From positions 124,001 to 188,000 of the forward strand of contig NDFF03000122.1 of the NCBI GenBank assembly GCA_002150815.3: a stretch of 64,000 nt of DNA, given 5' to 3'. This stretch comes from Grammothele lineata (lineage: Eukaryota > Basidiomycota > Agaricomycetes > Polyporales > Polyporaceae). The position numbers were made by a program, and so were the translations under genes. Shown here one piece after another: positions 13,401 through 25,047 of the stretch. The notes under the pieces are model-generated. The model ran no database searches and was not told where the DNA came from. It worked only from the letters and a program-made list of their open reading frames with translations. Numbering within the stretch: position 1 is the first letter of the stretch; the number at the start of each line of letters is the position of its first letter.

Positions 13401-14998
13401 ACGAATGGAGAAGCCCCTCGGAGCGGCGAACAAGGTGTGTGACGATGTCGGCCTTTCATGCCGTCGGCTTCTTCACTGGGACATTGCTTCGCGCAGTGAA
13501 GTCATGCATTGCGGTAGCAGACACCGCACCGCAAGATGGTAAATATAGGAGACTTTGTCAGGTACGGGGTATCGCGAGATTAAATAAACGCTCACGCTAC
13601 ACCCTTGACTTTAGATTGGCAGCGGTATCTGTTGGTTTTGGGTGTCGACCACAGCTAGGCACGCCATTTTACTAGTAGTTTAGTACGGACCGTTATCGGT
13701 CGCTACCCAACAATAGCACCCTGGAGAGTCATTGCACACCTGACAGGGAGAGGGCCGCGAGTTTGAATTGAGCGCATGGGAGAGGAAAGACATAGCTGGG
13801 TGAGCAATATCCATATATGGTATGGGTAAGGTAGAATCGTACTCACGACTGCCGTGCGTTCCGAGGCAAGTGATCGCTCGAGTCTCTGGTACCTGCACCG
13901 ACGTCGATATCGACTATGCCCCGGGTAGATCTGACTATCTTCGGCGGTTAGAAATATGACCGAAGCGGGGCGGCTCTGACAAGTAAGACATCGACGCTCG
14001 AGGACGCTCAGCGAGGCCGACGGTCGCGCGTACAGCATGCCACTCGCCACTAGGTGCGCACCCGCAGCGGAGTTGAAGAGAAGAGAGCCTGCACCGCACT
14101 AGAAGCGCGCTGAGCTCGTGGCGTAAGGAGAGCGGAGGGCGGTGGGAGTGGTGAGGTCAGAGTTTCCTCGGGAGTTGCGTAGGATGAGGCTTGGAAGGAT
14201 GCCATTCCGACGTTGCGATGCGCGCGGCGGGAATGTCTGCTCACGTTCATCGCACGCCTTCCAAGACGGAGGCTCACGGGAGCCCGATACTTCTTCTCGT
14301 TCGAGTCTCCAAATTTGCCGCCAGGCATACGGAAGACTTCTGTTCCGAGGTGGTTGCCCAGTCTCTTGGTCCGCTGGTAGCATGCGACTCCGAGACGTAG
14401 ATATTAAATCTTGTTCTACGGCGGTCAAAGATTGGATTTGGGTGTTATTTGGTCTGAGTTGGACTGGTCTGACCTCGAGGACCCTGCCGGGCATCAGAGA
14501 CGCAGATAGACGCAGATGGAGGATTCTTGCTCACCGTTAGCGCTGTCGGTAAAAATCAGATGTCGGACCTCTGAAGCGCCCTTTGGCCCACTCCAACCTT
14601 CAAGTAGCGTAGAGTCAGGTGGTTCACCGATGAACAATACCTGAACACTATGCATATGGCCACCTGTGCTCTGCCAGTTCCCCACATGCGGCGGACGGTG
14701 CGTGTCGGCTAGCGGGTGATTCCGGTGCGTTTTGCTCAAGCAAACACCTTGAGTAGTACTGAATATTGGTGGCAAACACGATGACAACAGAAGCTGTTTG
14801 TGCTGGAAGGAGAGAAAGAGAGGATAGACGAGGCAGGCGTCGGGGAGGCGCAAAGGGCGGGGCCAGCGCGGGCCGGATTGAGACTCCGCTGTGGCACAAG
14901 GCTCCGGGGGAGACGCGTTGGGCGCCGGCGCTGGGCTCATCGTCCAACCTGCCGTCCTTGGAGCTGCGCGAGGCCGCACGCCCTCTCCTTCCCCCACG

Positions 14999-17905
14999 AT
15001 GAGCAACAGCCAACGTCCGGCTCTCTTCCTCGCGCCGTCCGTCAACACCACTACGTATGTTTCCCTACTCTCTTTGCGTTCATGCTGCTCACTCGTCTCC
15101 TCAGGGTGGTCACGACGACGACAACGACGACGACATACGCGCCCATTCCCATCCCTTCTGTTCCTCCACCTTCTTCTCCCAAGGATCCGAAGCTATATCC
15201 TCTTCTCAATGCTACGCTTCCGAGGTCTCTACGCGAATTCCCCCTCGTTTTCCCAGGCGGTTCCCGTGCCACCTTCCGCGATGGTGAGTTCGGCGAGCAG
15301 GAGATGCAAGAGGAGGAGTCGGTCATAGAAGGAAAGGGTTGGAGAATGGTCAAGCGCGACGAGAGCGACACGAGGAAAGAGGTCGGTTTGGTCGAGGCCA
15401 TCGAGCGTTATGGCCGCAAGAGGTCATACAGCAACGAAAACATGATGGAGGGTATCGAGGCCATCCCTGGCGTCGTTGCCACAACACCTCCTCGCAAGAA
15501 GGCGAAGAGTCACCCGCTACCTCCCATCAACACCATGAACTCGGCTGCTCCTCCATCGCCGCTTCCGTCACCGCACGGCTCGCCTCCTCCTGAGAGCATC
15601 TGGCCCTCGGCACCTCCCAGCGGGCACTCTTCACCTCAACCACAAGCTGCTGTTCAAGCTCCCTTCCAACCCGACATGTCAGTCACGACCCTCCTAGCCC
15701 TCCCCACATTGCTTTCGCACTTCTCGACCCTTCCTCCGTCTCTCCAATCACATGTACTACTCACCTTCCTGCGACACTCTCCTCTCTCAGTCCTACGGAC
15801 ACTTCACTCCGTTCTTACACCGACATTAGCCAGGGACTTCCTGACTCTACTACCCCCGGAACTCGTGTCTCTCGTTCTCAGTTTCCTCTCCTTCCCCGAC
15901 CTTGCCCGTGCCTCCCGAGTATCCCAGACATGGCGCGCGATCATCGACTCAGACCCCGTCCTCTGGCGCGACCTGCTGAAAGGCACGAAGATCTGGTTTG
16001 GGCGGGAATCGGAGACCGCGTTTTCCGACGCTATCATGGCACGTCGCCGACGGCAGGGCTTACCCGCTCCAGGCTCGCTTCCTCTACCTCATCCTTACAA
16101 GATCCTCTTCAAATCCCGTCACCTCACACGCACGCGGTGGGTCACGAACCAGAACCCGAAGCGCCTTACGTTCCAAGCGCACGGCCGTTCAGTGGTGACG
16201 TGCCTCATCTTCTCGCACGGCCGAATCATCTCCGCGTCGGACGACCACTCCATTCATGTTTACTCGCCCGTCACCGGCGCCAAGATTCGATCCTTGGATG
16301 GCCATGACGGCGGCGTCTGGGCGCTAGCTGCGACGAAGAACACCCTGGTCAGTGGATCAACGGACCGCACGGTCCGGATTTGGGATCTCGAGACCGGACG
16401 CTGCACACACGTCTTTGGCGGGCATACAAGCACCGTTCGCTGTCTGGCTATCGTGAAGCCGGAATGGATAGATCACGAGAATGAACAGGGAATTATCACG
16501 CGCGAAAAGTGGCCGAAGCGACCCCTCATTGTGACCGGTAGCAGGGATCACTCGTTGAGGGTATGGACGTTGCCGAAACCTGGGGACGACGAGTATAGGT
16601 GCTATGGGGCAGACGATACCGAGGTCGATCCTTCTGAGGTGCGTATTAGTATAATCGGTTCTTCCTGATTACAGATCTGACGTCATCATTATAGGAGGAC
16701 GTCGAGGATAACCCATACCATAAGCTGCACTTGGAAGGCCACGATCATGCTGTCCGTGCTCTTGCCGCGAGAGGCCGAACGCTCGTTTCGGGAAGCTATG
16801 ATTGCACTGTCCGGATATGGGATATCATCACGGGCACATGCAAGTGGGTGTTGGTTGGGCACACGCAGAAAGGTGAGAAGCCACTCTAACTCGAGCGCTG
16901 TCATGGAACAATGCTAAATGCACCCCTTCGGATTCAGTTTATAGCGTCGTGCTTGACATAAACAGGAACCTTGCTTGTTCCGGCTCGATGGATGGCACGG
17001 TCCGCGTGTGGAACCTCAGCACTGGCCAGTGCCAGCACATTCTCGCAGGTCACACTTCCCTCGTCGGCCTTCTTGGTCTCTCCCCTTCCTATCTTGTATC
17101 CGCCGCAGCAGACTCCACCCTGCGCGTGTGGGACCCCGACACTGGTGATCTCCGCCACACCCTCGCTGCGCACCAGGGTGCGATCACCTGCTTCCAGCAC
17201 GACGAGTTCAAAGTGTTGAGCGGGTCTGACGGCACGCTGAAGATGTGGGACATCCGCGACGGCTCGCAGGTCCGGGATCTCCTTACGGGCATTGTTGGTG
17301 TCTGGCAAGTCGTCTTCGAGGGCCGTTGGTGTGTCGCCGCGAGCAATCGAATGGACTCGACCGTGCTCGACGTGTGGGACTTCGGCAATGATGAAGATGA
17401 CGAGTGGGAGGGCGAGCCTCCCGGAGGCCTTTACGACGAGGAGTCCGACTACTCGGACGAGGACGATGAGATGGACCGCGCCCAGGTAGAGGCTGATGCC
17501 ATGGATCAGGATCTCGACAACGTGCCCTCCGACACGGAGATCCTCGACGTCGACCACGACCCCATGGTCGAACCGGGCACGACCGACGACGACGATGACG
17601 GTTCGCCCGCGCCCTCTGACCGCATGCACGAGTGGAGTGGCGTATCGACCGACGCTGAGGACGCGCCTCGTGCCGCACCGTCGAGCCGCTCCGCCGTTGC
17701 AGGGCCGTCGAGCAGCCACTATCGCTCGCGGACGTCCACGCGGGCACGCGGGTCGCGGGAGGCGGGTGCCCTTGCCCCGCTTCTCGCCGCGCCGGGCGCG
17801 GGATCCTCGGAGACCCCGCTGCGGACGCTGCCCTCCGCTGACGAGACGCCGACACGGCCCCGGACGCGCAATGTCGGCGGCCATCGAAGGCGGTGGCAGC
17901 CGTAG
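14999..17905 (+). CDS. CDC4: F-box/WD40 protein, CDC4/FBXW7-like SCF substrate receptor
   Basis: CDC4 proteins are substrate receptors of the SCF ubiquitin ligase. They bind Skp1 through the F-box and phosphodegrons through a WD40 propeller, and so control cyclin and CDK-inhibitor turnover in the nucleus. Four exons (14999-15054, 15105-16638, 16695-16872, 16938-17905) give 911 residues. A Thr run from an ACG repeat (about 15113-15135) and a Pro/Ser-rich N-terminal half come first. The F-box is at about 15840-15985 (LPPELVSLVLSFL). Seven or so WD repeats follow from about 16160 to 17390, with clear GHDGGVWAL, SGSTDRTVRIWD, TGSRDHSLRVW and SGSYDCTVRIWD repeat ends. The insert between the third and fourth repeats is typical of CDC4/Pop1. 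The C-terminus adds an acidic and Ser/Arg-rich tail of about 180 residues that is not part of the propeller. Another F-box/WD40 class such as Met30 is possible but less likely. Confidence 0.88.
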
Positions 17906-19880
17906 GCGGACATGTAGGCACGCTGCACGCACGATTTTCGGGCGCGCAGTCGTGCACATCGGCTTCCTGAGGCCCCTCACCGTATCACCGCCGGAGGTTT
18001 TGTGTACACTACCTTTTACTCTCTTTCATGATGGGGATGGTCGCCCATCGTGGTTTGGCACTCCTTGTCCCCGTGTATTGTTCTGCAGCTTGTTGTCGCG
18101 CTTGTCGGTCACTCGTGTGATACTCCTCTTTCCTTGTTGGCTCGCTTCTGCGGGACCGCCGGCTCGCCGCTCCGCCCCTGGATCCACTACAGACACCGGT
18201 CTAACCCTCGTTCCGTAGACGACATGCATTTCGCCCTGGCTCGCATAGTGGATGGACTGCTGTACATAGCCTACCCGCACGAATACGTATAATACACTCT
18301 TCTGGAACTGTACCTGCCACCCACCAGAGATCCGTCGCCACGCCCGCGTGTTGGGACGGGCCATCAGAGCAAGTCTCGGGCCCGACCCCGCTTGTTCTGA
18401 CGATCCACCCAATCGACCGGGGCACCAGACCTGAGGGCTGGGAGCTGTGGCTGGTCGATGTGTGCACCCCATCCCTGTCGGAGTGTCATGCACGTCCGCG
18501 CGCCACGCGACCTGCGATAGCGATTCGTGCGTTCCCAAGCCCCCGCGCGAGGTACGCGTGCGCTCGTGGTGGCGTGCCCGCCTTCTCGAGGAGGGCGGGC
18601 CCGATCCGCGGCCCCGGAGAGAGCTTCGAGGCGGCGCGTGTCGGAGCGGCTCCCCCCTCCCTATTTCCTCCTCGTTCGGATCTCGCACGGAGGGGCGGGC
18701 CAAAGTTATATTGAACGGGCGAAATAGCGAGTCCGGAGGGCGTGCCCGCGCCCGGGTCACGGCGGCGGAGCGTGACGGATGGCAGAATCTGTGTCCGGGA
18801 GGTTGGCGAGGCTCGCTCTTTCCATTCAGTGACTGCTTGCGTGAGTACGCACGCGTGCGCGTGCTTGCTTGCGTGCTTTGAGACGTCCTGGCCATCTTTA
18901 TGAACCAGGAAACCTGACATTCAGAGATGGGGACGAACCGAATTGAAGATCAGGGATGAACAAACGGAGGATGAATCCAATGGGGCCTCTGACGAGACTA
19001 TCGGGGTGTCACACCGCATATCGGGGGGCGAGAGAGCCCATTGCACATTCGATGCCTGCATGATTGTGTCAACGACCGTAACGAGTACGTTGGGGTAAGC
19101 TACCCATGCTGCCCGTGGAGGATCGCCGCACGCAGAGGAGTGGGAGAGCGCGCCCGGAAGACGCGCAAGTGCCGTAAGGATGTCGAGCCCGCTCCGATAG
19201 CGTCGAAGGGGGGCGGCGCGGGGCAGGGCCAATCGGACGAGGGAGTGCGAGCATCAGGAAGGCCGAGGGGCCGCCCGCGTCCTGTCTCGTTCATGGCGGT
19301 GAGAAAGGGACAGGCGCAGGGTCCGTCCTCATGTGGCGCGCGGGCGCGTGCGCGTCAGGTTGCAGTGCCGCCGTCGAGTTTCCACGGCGGACCCGACGGC
19401 CTGGGCGGGCCACGAGAAGAACGACGCAGTGCTTTTGGAACCTGGCGGGCCTGTACCATGGTACACGGCGCTATCCGGCAAACGCCGCGGACGGGAGTCT
19501 TCCTATGAGAAGCAGGTAAATAGGCACAGCGCCTGAAACACGACTTCGTAGGATTCGAAGATACCTTGCGAGGACCCTTGTGAGGGCCGTTAGTCTGTTG
19601 CCTGCCGCCGTCGCTCGCATGGCACGCGTATCGGCCTTTCTGCGGACAGCAAAGAAGCCTCTTGGGGATTCGAAGTGCATAAAACGGCGCACTGAAGTGC
19701 CGGTGATATCGTCCGCGGAGAATGTCTATAACGAAAACGGACGCAGCGCGACCATCATACAGAGAACAGGAATGATCGATACGACAAAATTCTGCAATTA
19801 CAATGGGTCGATTGGAACGAAAATCCCGGAAGAAGTAGGACTACTCGCCACCGTTCGAAACCCGTCTGAGACGTGCAAGA
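17906..19880. other. Intergenic region with no supportable gene
   Basis: This is 2.0 kb between the ends of two convergent genes (CDC4-like on plus, PPIL1 on minus). All open frames are short or of arginine-rich, GC-driven composition, and none shows a recognisable domain or splice chain. It should contain both 3' untranslated regions. Confidence 0.55.
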
Positions 19881-20649
19881 TTACAAGACTCGTGCCTTGT
19901 AGATCTTGACGTCCTCTCGAGGACTAGATAAAATGTCAGCCTTCGATGCGCATATAGTCGACTGAAATCCGAGACTAACCGGTCTTGTGCATCGGTTCCT
20001 ACCGCTCCAAGCCGCTGTACGACGCGCATACCGGAACTGACGCGTCCGAAGATAGTATGTTTGTTGTCGAGGTACGGTGTGGGGGCGAGTGTTACAAAAA
20101 ATTGCGAGCCTGGGGATGCAGATAGGAACAGAGATGAACGGAAGGTGTGGCGTGAGAGCTGTAGTACGTACCATTTGTATTCGGGCCCGAATTTGCCATG
20201 GCTAAGATACCAGCCCCCGTAAAGCGAAGTTCTGGGTGAATTTCGTCCTCACTAACGCCGACCAATTAGAGACACGAACCGGGAAGGTTCTCCACGGAGA
20301 TGACTTACAATTTCTGCCCGTATATGCTCGTTCCACCGCGACCCGTCCCGGTCGGGTCGCCCGTTTGGATCATGAAATCCTGGCAAGGAGAGTTCGGTGT
20401 GAGTAGTCCGCGGTCATTTTCGGACATGTACTGACGTACTGCAATGATACGGTGGAAGACAACGCCATTGTAGTATCCACGCTTAGCGAGTTCAGCAAAG
20501 TTCTTGCACGTCTGATGCACGCAATCGATGGTCAATCAGAGGGTTTGTGTTGGGCAACGTGAGGCAGCCCGACCTACTCGGGGGGCGTGGTCCCAGTAAA
20601 GCTCCAACTGGACGTCTCCCATGCTGGTTTCGAGCACGACGGATTCCAT
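19881..20649 (-). CDS. PPIL1: Peptidyl-prolyl cis-trans isomerase, PPIL1-type cyclophilin
   Basis: PPIL1-type cyclophilins isomerise X-Pro bonds and ride on the spliceosome through SKIP/Prp45. The start at 20649 gives [19 protein letters not shown], matching the family N-terminus. Six exons are joined by short introns, and the second exon begins [16 protein letters not shown]. The active-site block FHRII...[16 protein letters not shown] is intact, and [19 protein letters not shown] follows. The total is close to 160 residues, the usual length for a bare cyclophilin domain. The position equal to Trp121 of human cyclophilin A is Tyr here (TPYLDNKHT), which in other cyclophilins goes with weaker cyclosporin binding. 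The gene is divergent from the D-aminoacyl-tRNA deacylase gene, with 317 bp between start codons. Stop TAA is at 19881-19883. Confidence 0.93.
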
Positions 20650-20966
20650 GTCGATTGCGGCAATAACACAACAGTGACAGATCGATATGTCGAGAGCAAC
20701 AGGTCTGATGATGCAGCAAGAGTGCAAGGAGCGAACGGAAGGAGACGAAGCAGGCTATTGGCGAGGCGCGTCAGTTGTTTGATGCGCCCCTGCGCGTCGT
20801 TCCCACCAGTAGTCACAGGTTCCCGCGGCACTCGCTCTTCTCCGCCACAACCTGCCGAGGCTCAGATCGCACGTGCTGGTGCGGTACCAAACACCTCCCG
20901 CATATTCGTATAACAAACTGCAGCAGGTCGCACGCTCGAATCGTGCCCGATTTCTAGACATCACCG
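20650..20966. promoter_or_regulatory. Shared divergent promoter region, PPIL1 / DTD
   Basis: These 317 bp separate the start codons of two genes read in opposite directions, so both promoters and both 5' leaders must lie here or overlap the genes. I see no TATA box at a convincing position and no known operator. The assignment rests on gene layout alone. Confidence 0.55.
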
Positions 20967-22270
20967 ATGCGAGCGATCGTCCAAAGGGTCAGTTCAGCCT
21001 CGGTCACAGGTGCGCAAATCCGCCAACCCACCGTCGTCAGTCACGCATTAATCACATCTTCTGCGATCCACAATCGCACAGTTGACAGTGAGGTCATCTC
21101 GTCAATCGGACGGGGGCTTATGGTTCTTGTCGGCATAGGAAGAGGTCGTCTATTGACCTGTGAATCCGACGGAAAAACTTCGCGGCTCAACACTTCGTTT
21201 GCAGAACAGACGACACGACCGCGGACCTCGAGAACCTAACGAAGCAGATGTATGTTCCCTTCCCTCGTCTCCGCGCAGTCAGATGCCCGACTGATGAACG
21301 TCCGTACACACGCTGACGCACCCTCACATTCTTAGCGTGTCGCTCAAGGTTTTCGCCGATGACGCGTCCGGCGCGATGTGGAAGAAGAGCGTGAAGGACA
21401 TCGAAGGCGACGTTCTCTGTGTCTCGCAATTTACCCTCTTCGCGAGCACGAACAAGGGGAAGCCCGACTTTCACCGAGCGATGGTCCGTCACAATTGCCC
21501 CCGTCCCCGCTCCCGGTTCCCGCCCTGCCGCGCCCGCACGTCCTCTGACCGCATTCTGCCCCTTCCAGGCCTCAGGACCCTCCCGGGACTTGTACGCCTC
21601 CTTCCTCAGACGGATGGGCGAACTGTATAATCCTGACAAAGTTAGAGGTGCGTGCGTTCGGACTGCTTACCCCGCGCACCCCACCCGTACCCCGCACCGG
21701 CCGCTGTAGGGCGCCCCTCCCCGCACGCGGTATTGCGGTACCGCGCTGGCGATGATCTGCGCCCACGCGACAGCGTAATGTCGCTATATCTAGGCTGCTC
21801 TGTACCACACCCACCGGCGGCACTGCAGAAAAAAGGCTCCGCTGCTGACGCTCTCTCCCCCCGCCCCCCGCGCGGTGTGAACAGACGGCCGCTTCGGCGC
21901 GATGATGGACGTCCGCCTGACGAACGAGGTGCGTCGCGCGGCCCGTCGTCGGACGCTCCCCGCCTCCATTCTCCACTTCCGGTCCTTCGTTCTTAATTAT
22001 GCGCTAACGGCGGCCCGCCCGTGGGTGGCTTCTTAGGGCCCTGTCACCTTTACGTTGGACTCGCGCAAGTTTGAGTACGTCGAGCCGCAGTCCGGAACTG
22101 CGACCCCGGATGCCAATGCACCTTCCAAGAAGGGCTCGTCCAGCGGTTCGGGCAAGCAGACGCGGTCACAGCTGCGGAAGGAAGGATCTGTGCCTCCGCC
22201 GACGGGCGCGCCGTCGACCGACACCGCAGCAGGCGTGGAGGGCTCGGTGCGCGCATCGGACGAGGCGTAA
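20967..22270 (+). CDS. DTD1: D-aminoacyl-tRNA deacylase (DTD)
   Basis: DTD removes D-amino acids, and also glycine, wrongly attached to tRNA, so it proofreads translation in the cytosol. Seven exons (20967-21009, 21082-21144, 21210-21249, 21336-21483, 21569-21647, 21885-21928, 22037-22270) sum to 651 nt, or 216 residues. The protein starts MRAIVQRVSSASVTVDSEV. It carries the family signature SQFTL after the first exons and the Gly-cisPro motif GPVTFTLDS that lines the active site and rejects L-amino acids. The C-terminal 60 residues are Lys/Ser/Thr-rich and low in complexity, as in other eukaryotic DTD1 proteins. The donor of intron 2 (GTCGTC at 21145) is weak, but the reading frame across it is conserved. 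Some homologs are named D-tyrosyl-tRNA deacylase; the function is the same. Confidence 0.93.
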
Positions 22271-22926
22271 AGAAGATGTGTAGAGCTCGGCGGCGTACAA
22301 CAGGAAATATACTAAGCGTTTATATGGTCGGTGCCCGATGCTTGGCAAGAAGTAGCAGGGTCGCTGACCGACAGCGCCCTCGCAGGCGGTGCATACACCC
22401 GCGTGAGTCACGGAGTGGTTGGTGCAGCGCCCCGGTCGCGCCTTCTTACTGCTTGCACGCAAAGTCTGGCGGTTTCTGCCGGCATACGAGGGAGGTCAAA
22501 TAGACGTCGAAGCTTTCGGGCGATCTAGCTCGATCAAAAAGGTGCCTATACCGCACCGCCGGGCCGCCTTCGCGCACAGGGCCAGAATCTCCAGAGACCC
22601 CTATGTGGTATGCGTCTGGACGGCATCCAGCGAGCAAGCCGACATGACCGTGTGTTTTTTCGCTGTCGTAAACGCTCCGCAAACACGCGCGCTCTCGGCC
22701 CCGGACAGGACGTCAAGATGTTGTCAAAGACACTCGCCGTCGCGCAGGACTCCCACAACACACCGCCACGCGGCTCGCGTGCGCAGCGTCGCATTCATCT
22801 CCTAAGATTATGTTCATTTCCTAAGCTCTTCGCGGGACCGATAGCCTGGCCACGCGAAGGCCCCCCACTCTACCACCGCGTGTTGGCGGGCACGCATCCC
22901 GCCTCGATCCGCATACCCTCGCCACG
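22271..22926. other. Intergenic region with no supportable gene
   Basis: These 656 bp lie between the 3' ends of two convergent genes (DTD and PGS1). No frame shows a recognisable product. The 3' untranslated regions of both genes are expected here. Confidence 0.55.
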
Positions 22927-24845
22927 TCATAGCATCCCACCAACAACGCTAACCAACGCCCGCGTTCCCAGCGTCACCTTGCGTGAATCCGAGTCGCGGT
23001 CACCGCGCCAAGGACGGCCGTGCTCTCGGAGCCCTTCGACCTCCTCACCGAGGCGCTGTCGGAGAGCAGGGTCTGTCGTGGCGAGCACGAACGAGAGCTC
23101 CGTGTCGAGGTCGGCAGAACGCGAGTTGAGATTCGTTGATCCGAACAGGGTCAGGGCCGGTGGGGCGGCGGGTGTGGGACGGACCCATATGCCTGGCATT
23201 TCATTTAAACCATCCACGGCGGACGCAAGACCGACATGTGAGCGGGCGCGTCGCGAAGTGGCGTTCGTATAGGCCACGGAAAACACGCACCTTTCGCGTG
23301 GTATGTCCATCCGTCGCGCTCCCACTCGTTCAGCTGTACTCCAGCGGTGACGGCAGACGATGAACTTTGTGCGCTACGTTCTGACCCCGCAACGCGGACG
23401 GCTGCCATGAAGCGTCGTTCGAACAAGGTGTACGCTTCGGGGATACGACCGGAGATGCCCTTGGAACCGTAGAATCCGTTGGCCTGGTCGACGGGAGTCA
23501 ATGTTATGTTGTCATCTCCGTGGCGGAATGAAAGAGAACGTACCTTAGGGCTCGCTGCCAATATTCGACAGGCAAGTCCCGAGTTGATCACCGCTGTCTG
23601 ATACGGTTTGTGCAGCGAGAAGTAGCCACTAGTGAGGTCGACCAAGGGTCCGTTGTAATGTTCGCTTTGGGGCAAATTGTAACGTTGTTGGGCCGATAGT
23701 TCACGGAAGAGGAGCGAAACACAGCGTTCTTCTTCTCGTATGTTGAACTGTCCTGCTTGTATCACAGGGAATAGCAGCACGTTGTGATCACCTTGGCAGT
23801 CTGACGAGCCTTTCTCCGACGAACTCACAGGTCGCGCCGTCGATCTGTCACGCTGTGCCTGCTGGAAAGAGACCAGTGCTTGTTGCGCTTTGGCCTCCAT
23901 CCAATGAGGATGTGTTGACGCGTCAGGCCAGTCCAGAAGAAATCCTTCGTCAGTGCTTGGTGACGGTAGCAGCCTGTAGGAGAAAGTGGACGCCGCTTGC
24001 AAGAAGTCGAAACAGTAGTCCGCCAAACGAACTTGGTCTGTAAAACGCAGGTAGCGATCTTGACGGTTGGTGAAATATGTCGTATTCAGATTGGCCCTGC
24101 ATGAACAGCCGCGTGTAAGAATGCTCAACGTGTCGTAACGGCAGGACGTACGCCTTACCCCGATATCACCAAAGAATTGTCGGCGCCGTATATTTTGGGG
24201 TGCCAAGTACCCCAACCTTCGTTGAATCGTGGAGGTACGATTCGAGCCATCAGGCCCTTCAACTTTGGACTTCGGAACAAGTATACGTGAACCCTGTCTG
24301 GATGCTGCTTGAGCAGCGGAAGAAGAATTTTCGCGGTCGAGTCTGGGCCGGGCCGTGTGGATCGATTTAGGTCGAGGTGAAGGTAAACATGGAGAGTAGG
24401 GTGTTCACGCAGTGAAGCGCGGATAGTATCAATCTAAAACATGCCATTGAGCGTCGAGGCAGAAAGCCGTTGTGTCTGCTTACTAGTTCGACATCTTCGT
24501 GACCAATATACAGGGAGGATAGAAATAATCTATGTCGTGCATTCCGTATCATAGTCTGGATGACGTCACCATGTGAGGCATAAGGACAAGGCACAAAATG
24601 CGAGCAAAACGACGCACAAGCAGTGATCGGTAGAATACGCGTGGCTCATGCATTATAGAGACACTCGAGGAGGGCATCGAGAAGCATGGTTGGTGTTCGG
24701 AGAGCTTGACGAGGAATTGGCGGATGGTGGGGTCGAATGGCGTTGTAGAGACATTACGCGGACGCTGAGTAGCAGCTATGGGGAGAAGCGCATGGCATAC
24801 GCGTAGGCGAGAGTGTTGGAGCGCATTGCGCGCTGCACCGAACAT
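22927..24845 (-). CDS. PGS1: CDP-diacylglycerol-glycerol-3-phosphate 3-phosphatidyltransferase (phosphatidylglycerophosphate synthase)
   Basis: PGS1 makes phosphatidylglycerophosphate from CDP-diacylglycerol and glycerol-3-phosphate, the committed step to cardiolipin in the mitochondrial inner membrane. The start at 24845 gives a basic, acid-free presequence (MFGAARNALQHSRLRVCHA) suited to mitochondrial import. The N-terminal domain contains RNARHRLFLSSLYIGHEDVE. The first HKD site of the phospholipase D superfamily is WHPKIYGADN, followed after an intron by NLNTTYFTNRQDRY. The second site is WTYHAKGIWVRP, also split by an intron; its Asp is replaced, as is usual in this family. Further family blocks are DLTSGYFSLHKPYQ and GFYGSKGISGRIPEAY. 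The stop is at 22927. Exons were placed by conserved blocks. The start codon lies 202 bp from that of the LSM14 gene on the other strand. Confidence 0.92.
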
Positions 24846-25047
24846 CGAGCAACTGCGTAGGACAGGCTATGAAGGTTGCACACACCGTCATCGGCGCCTT
24901 GGCTTGACGAGCGAGGATCGAGAAGGCGCCAGAATCGTGGGAACGGAAGACGCCGGCTGGGCAATGGTCGTTGCTGCAGCAGGCTTTGACGAGTCTCCAG
25001 TGTCCACCTCAGTTCTCTCCCTCTCCCTCTCTTCCCCTCTCTTCCCC

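Larger units (their letters stand above)
3690..14998. other. 11.3 kb region with no supportable gene
   Basis: No reading frame here shows a domain, motif or splice pattern I can defend on either strand. The open frames between 3.9 and 8.2 kb are arginine-, proline- and serine-rich. They are what random GC-rich DNA with a pyrimidine-rich plus strand (about 4.3-6.5 kb) produces. From about 8.3 kb the composition is more mixed and frames are short. The region separates two divergently transcribed genes, the zinc-cluster factor and the CDC4-like gene. It may therefore hold long promoters, long 5' leaders, noncoding RNAs or decayed mobile DNA. Visible structure is limited to a GTC microsatellite (4076-4100), three CCAAT boxes (4324, 4764, 5033), a short duplicated motif (4674 and 4935) and a diverged tandem duplication (7185-7449). 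Confidence 0.6.

Noticed and set aside
14099..14540. Overlapping open frames on both strands just upstream of the CDC4-like gene
   Set aside because: Short, without domains and without a consistent splice chain. More likely promoter or leader sequence.
16934..17980. 348-codon minus-strand frame opposite CDC4 exon 4
   Set aside because: It mirrors a GC-rich WD40 exon. Its protein has no motif, while the plus strand has clear WD repeats.
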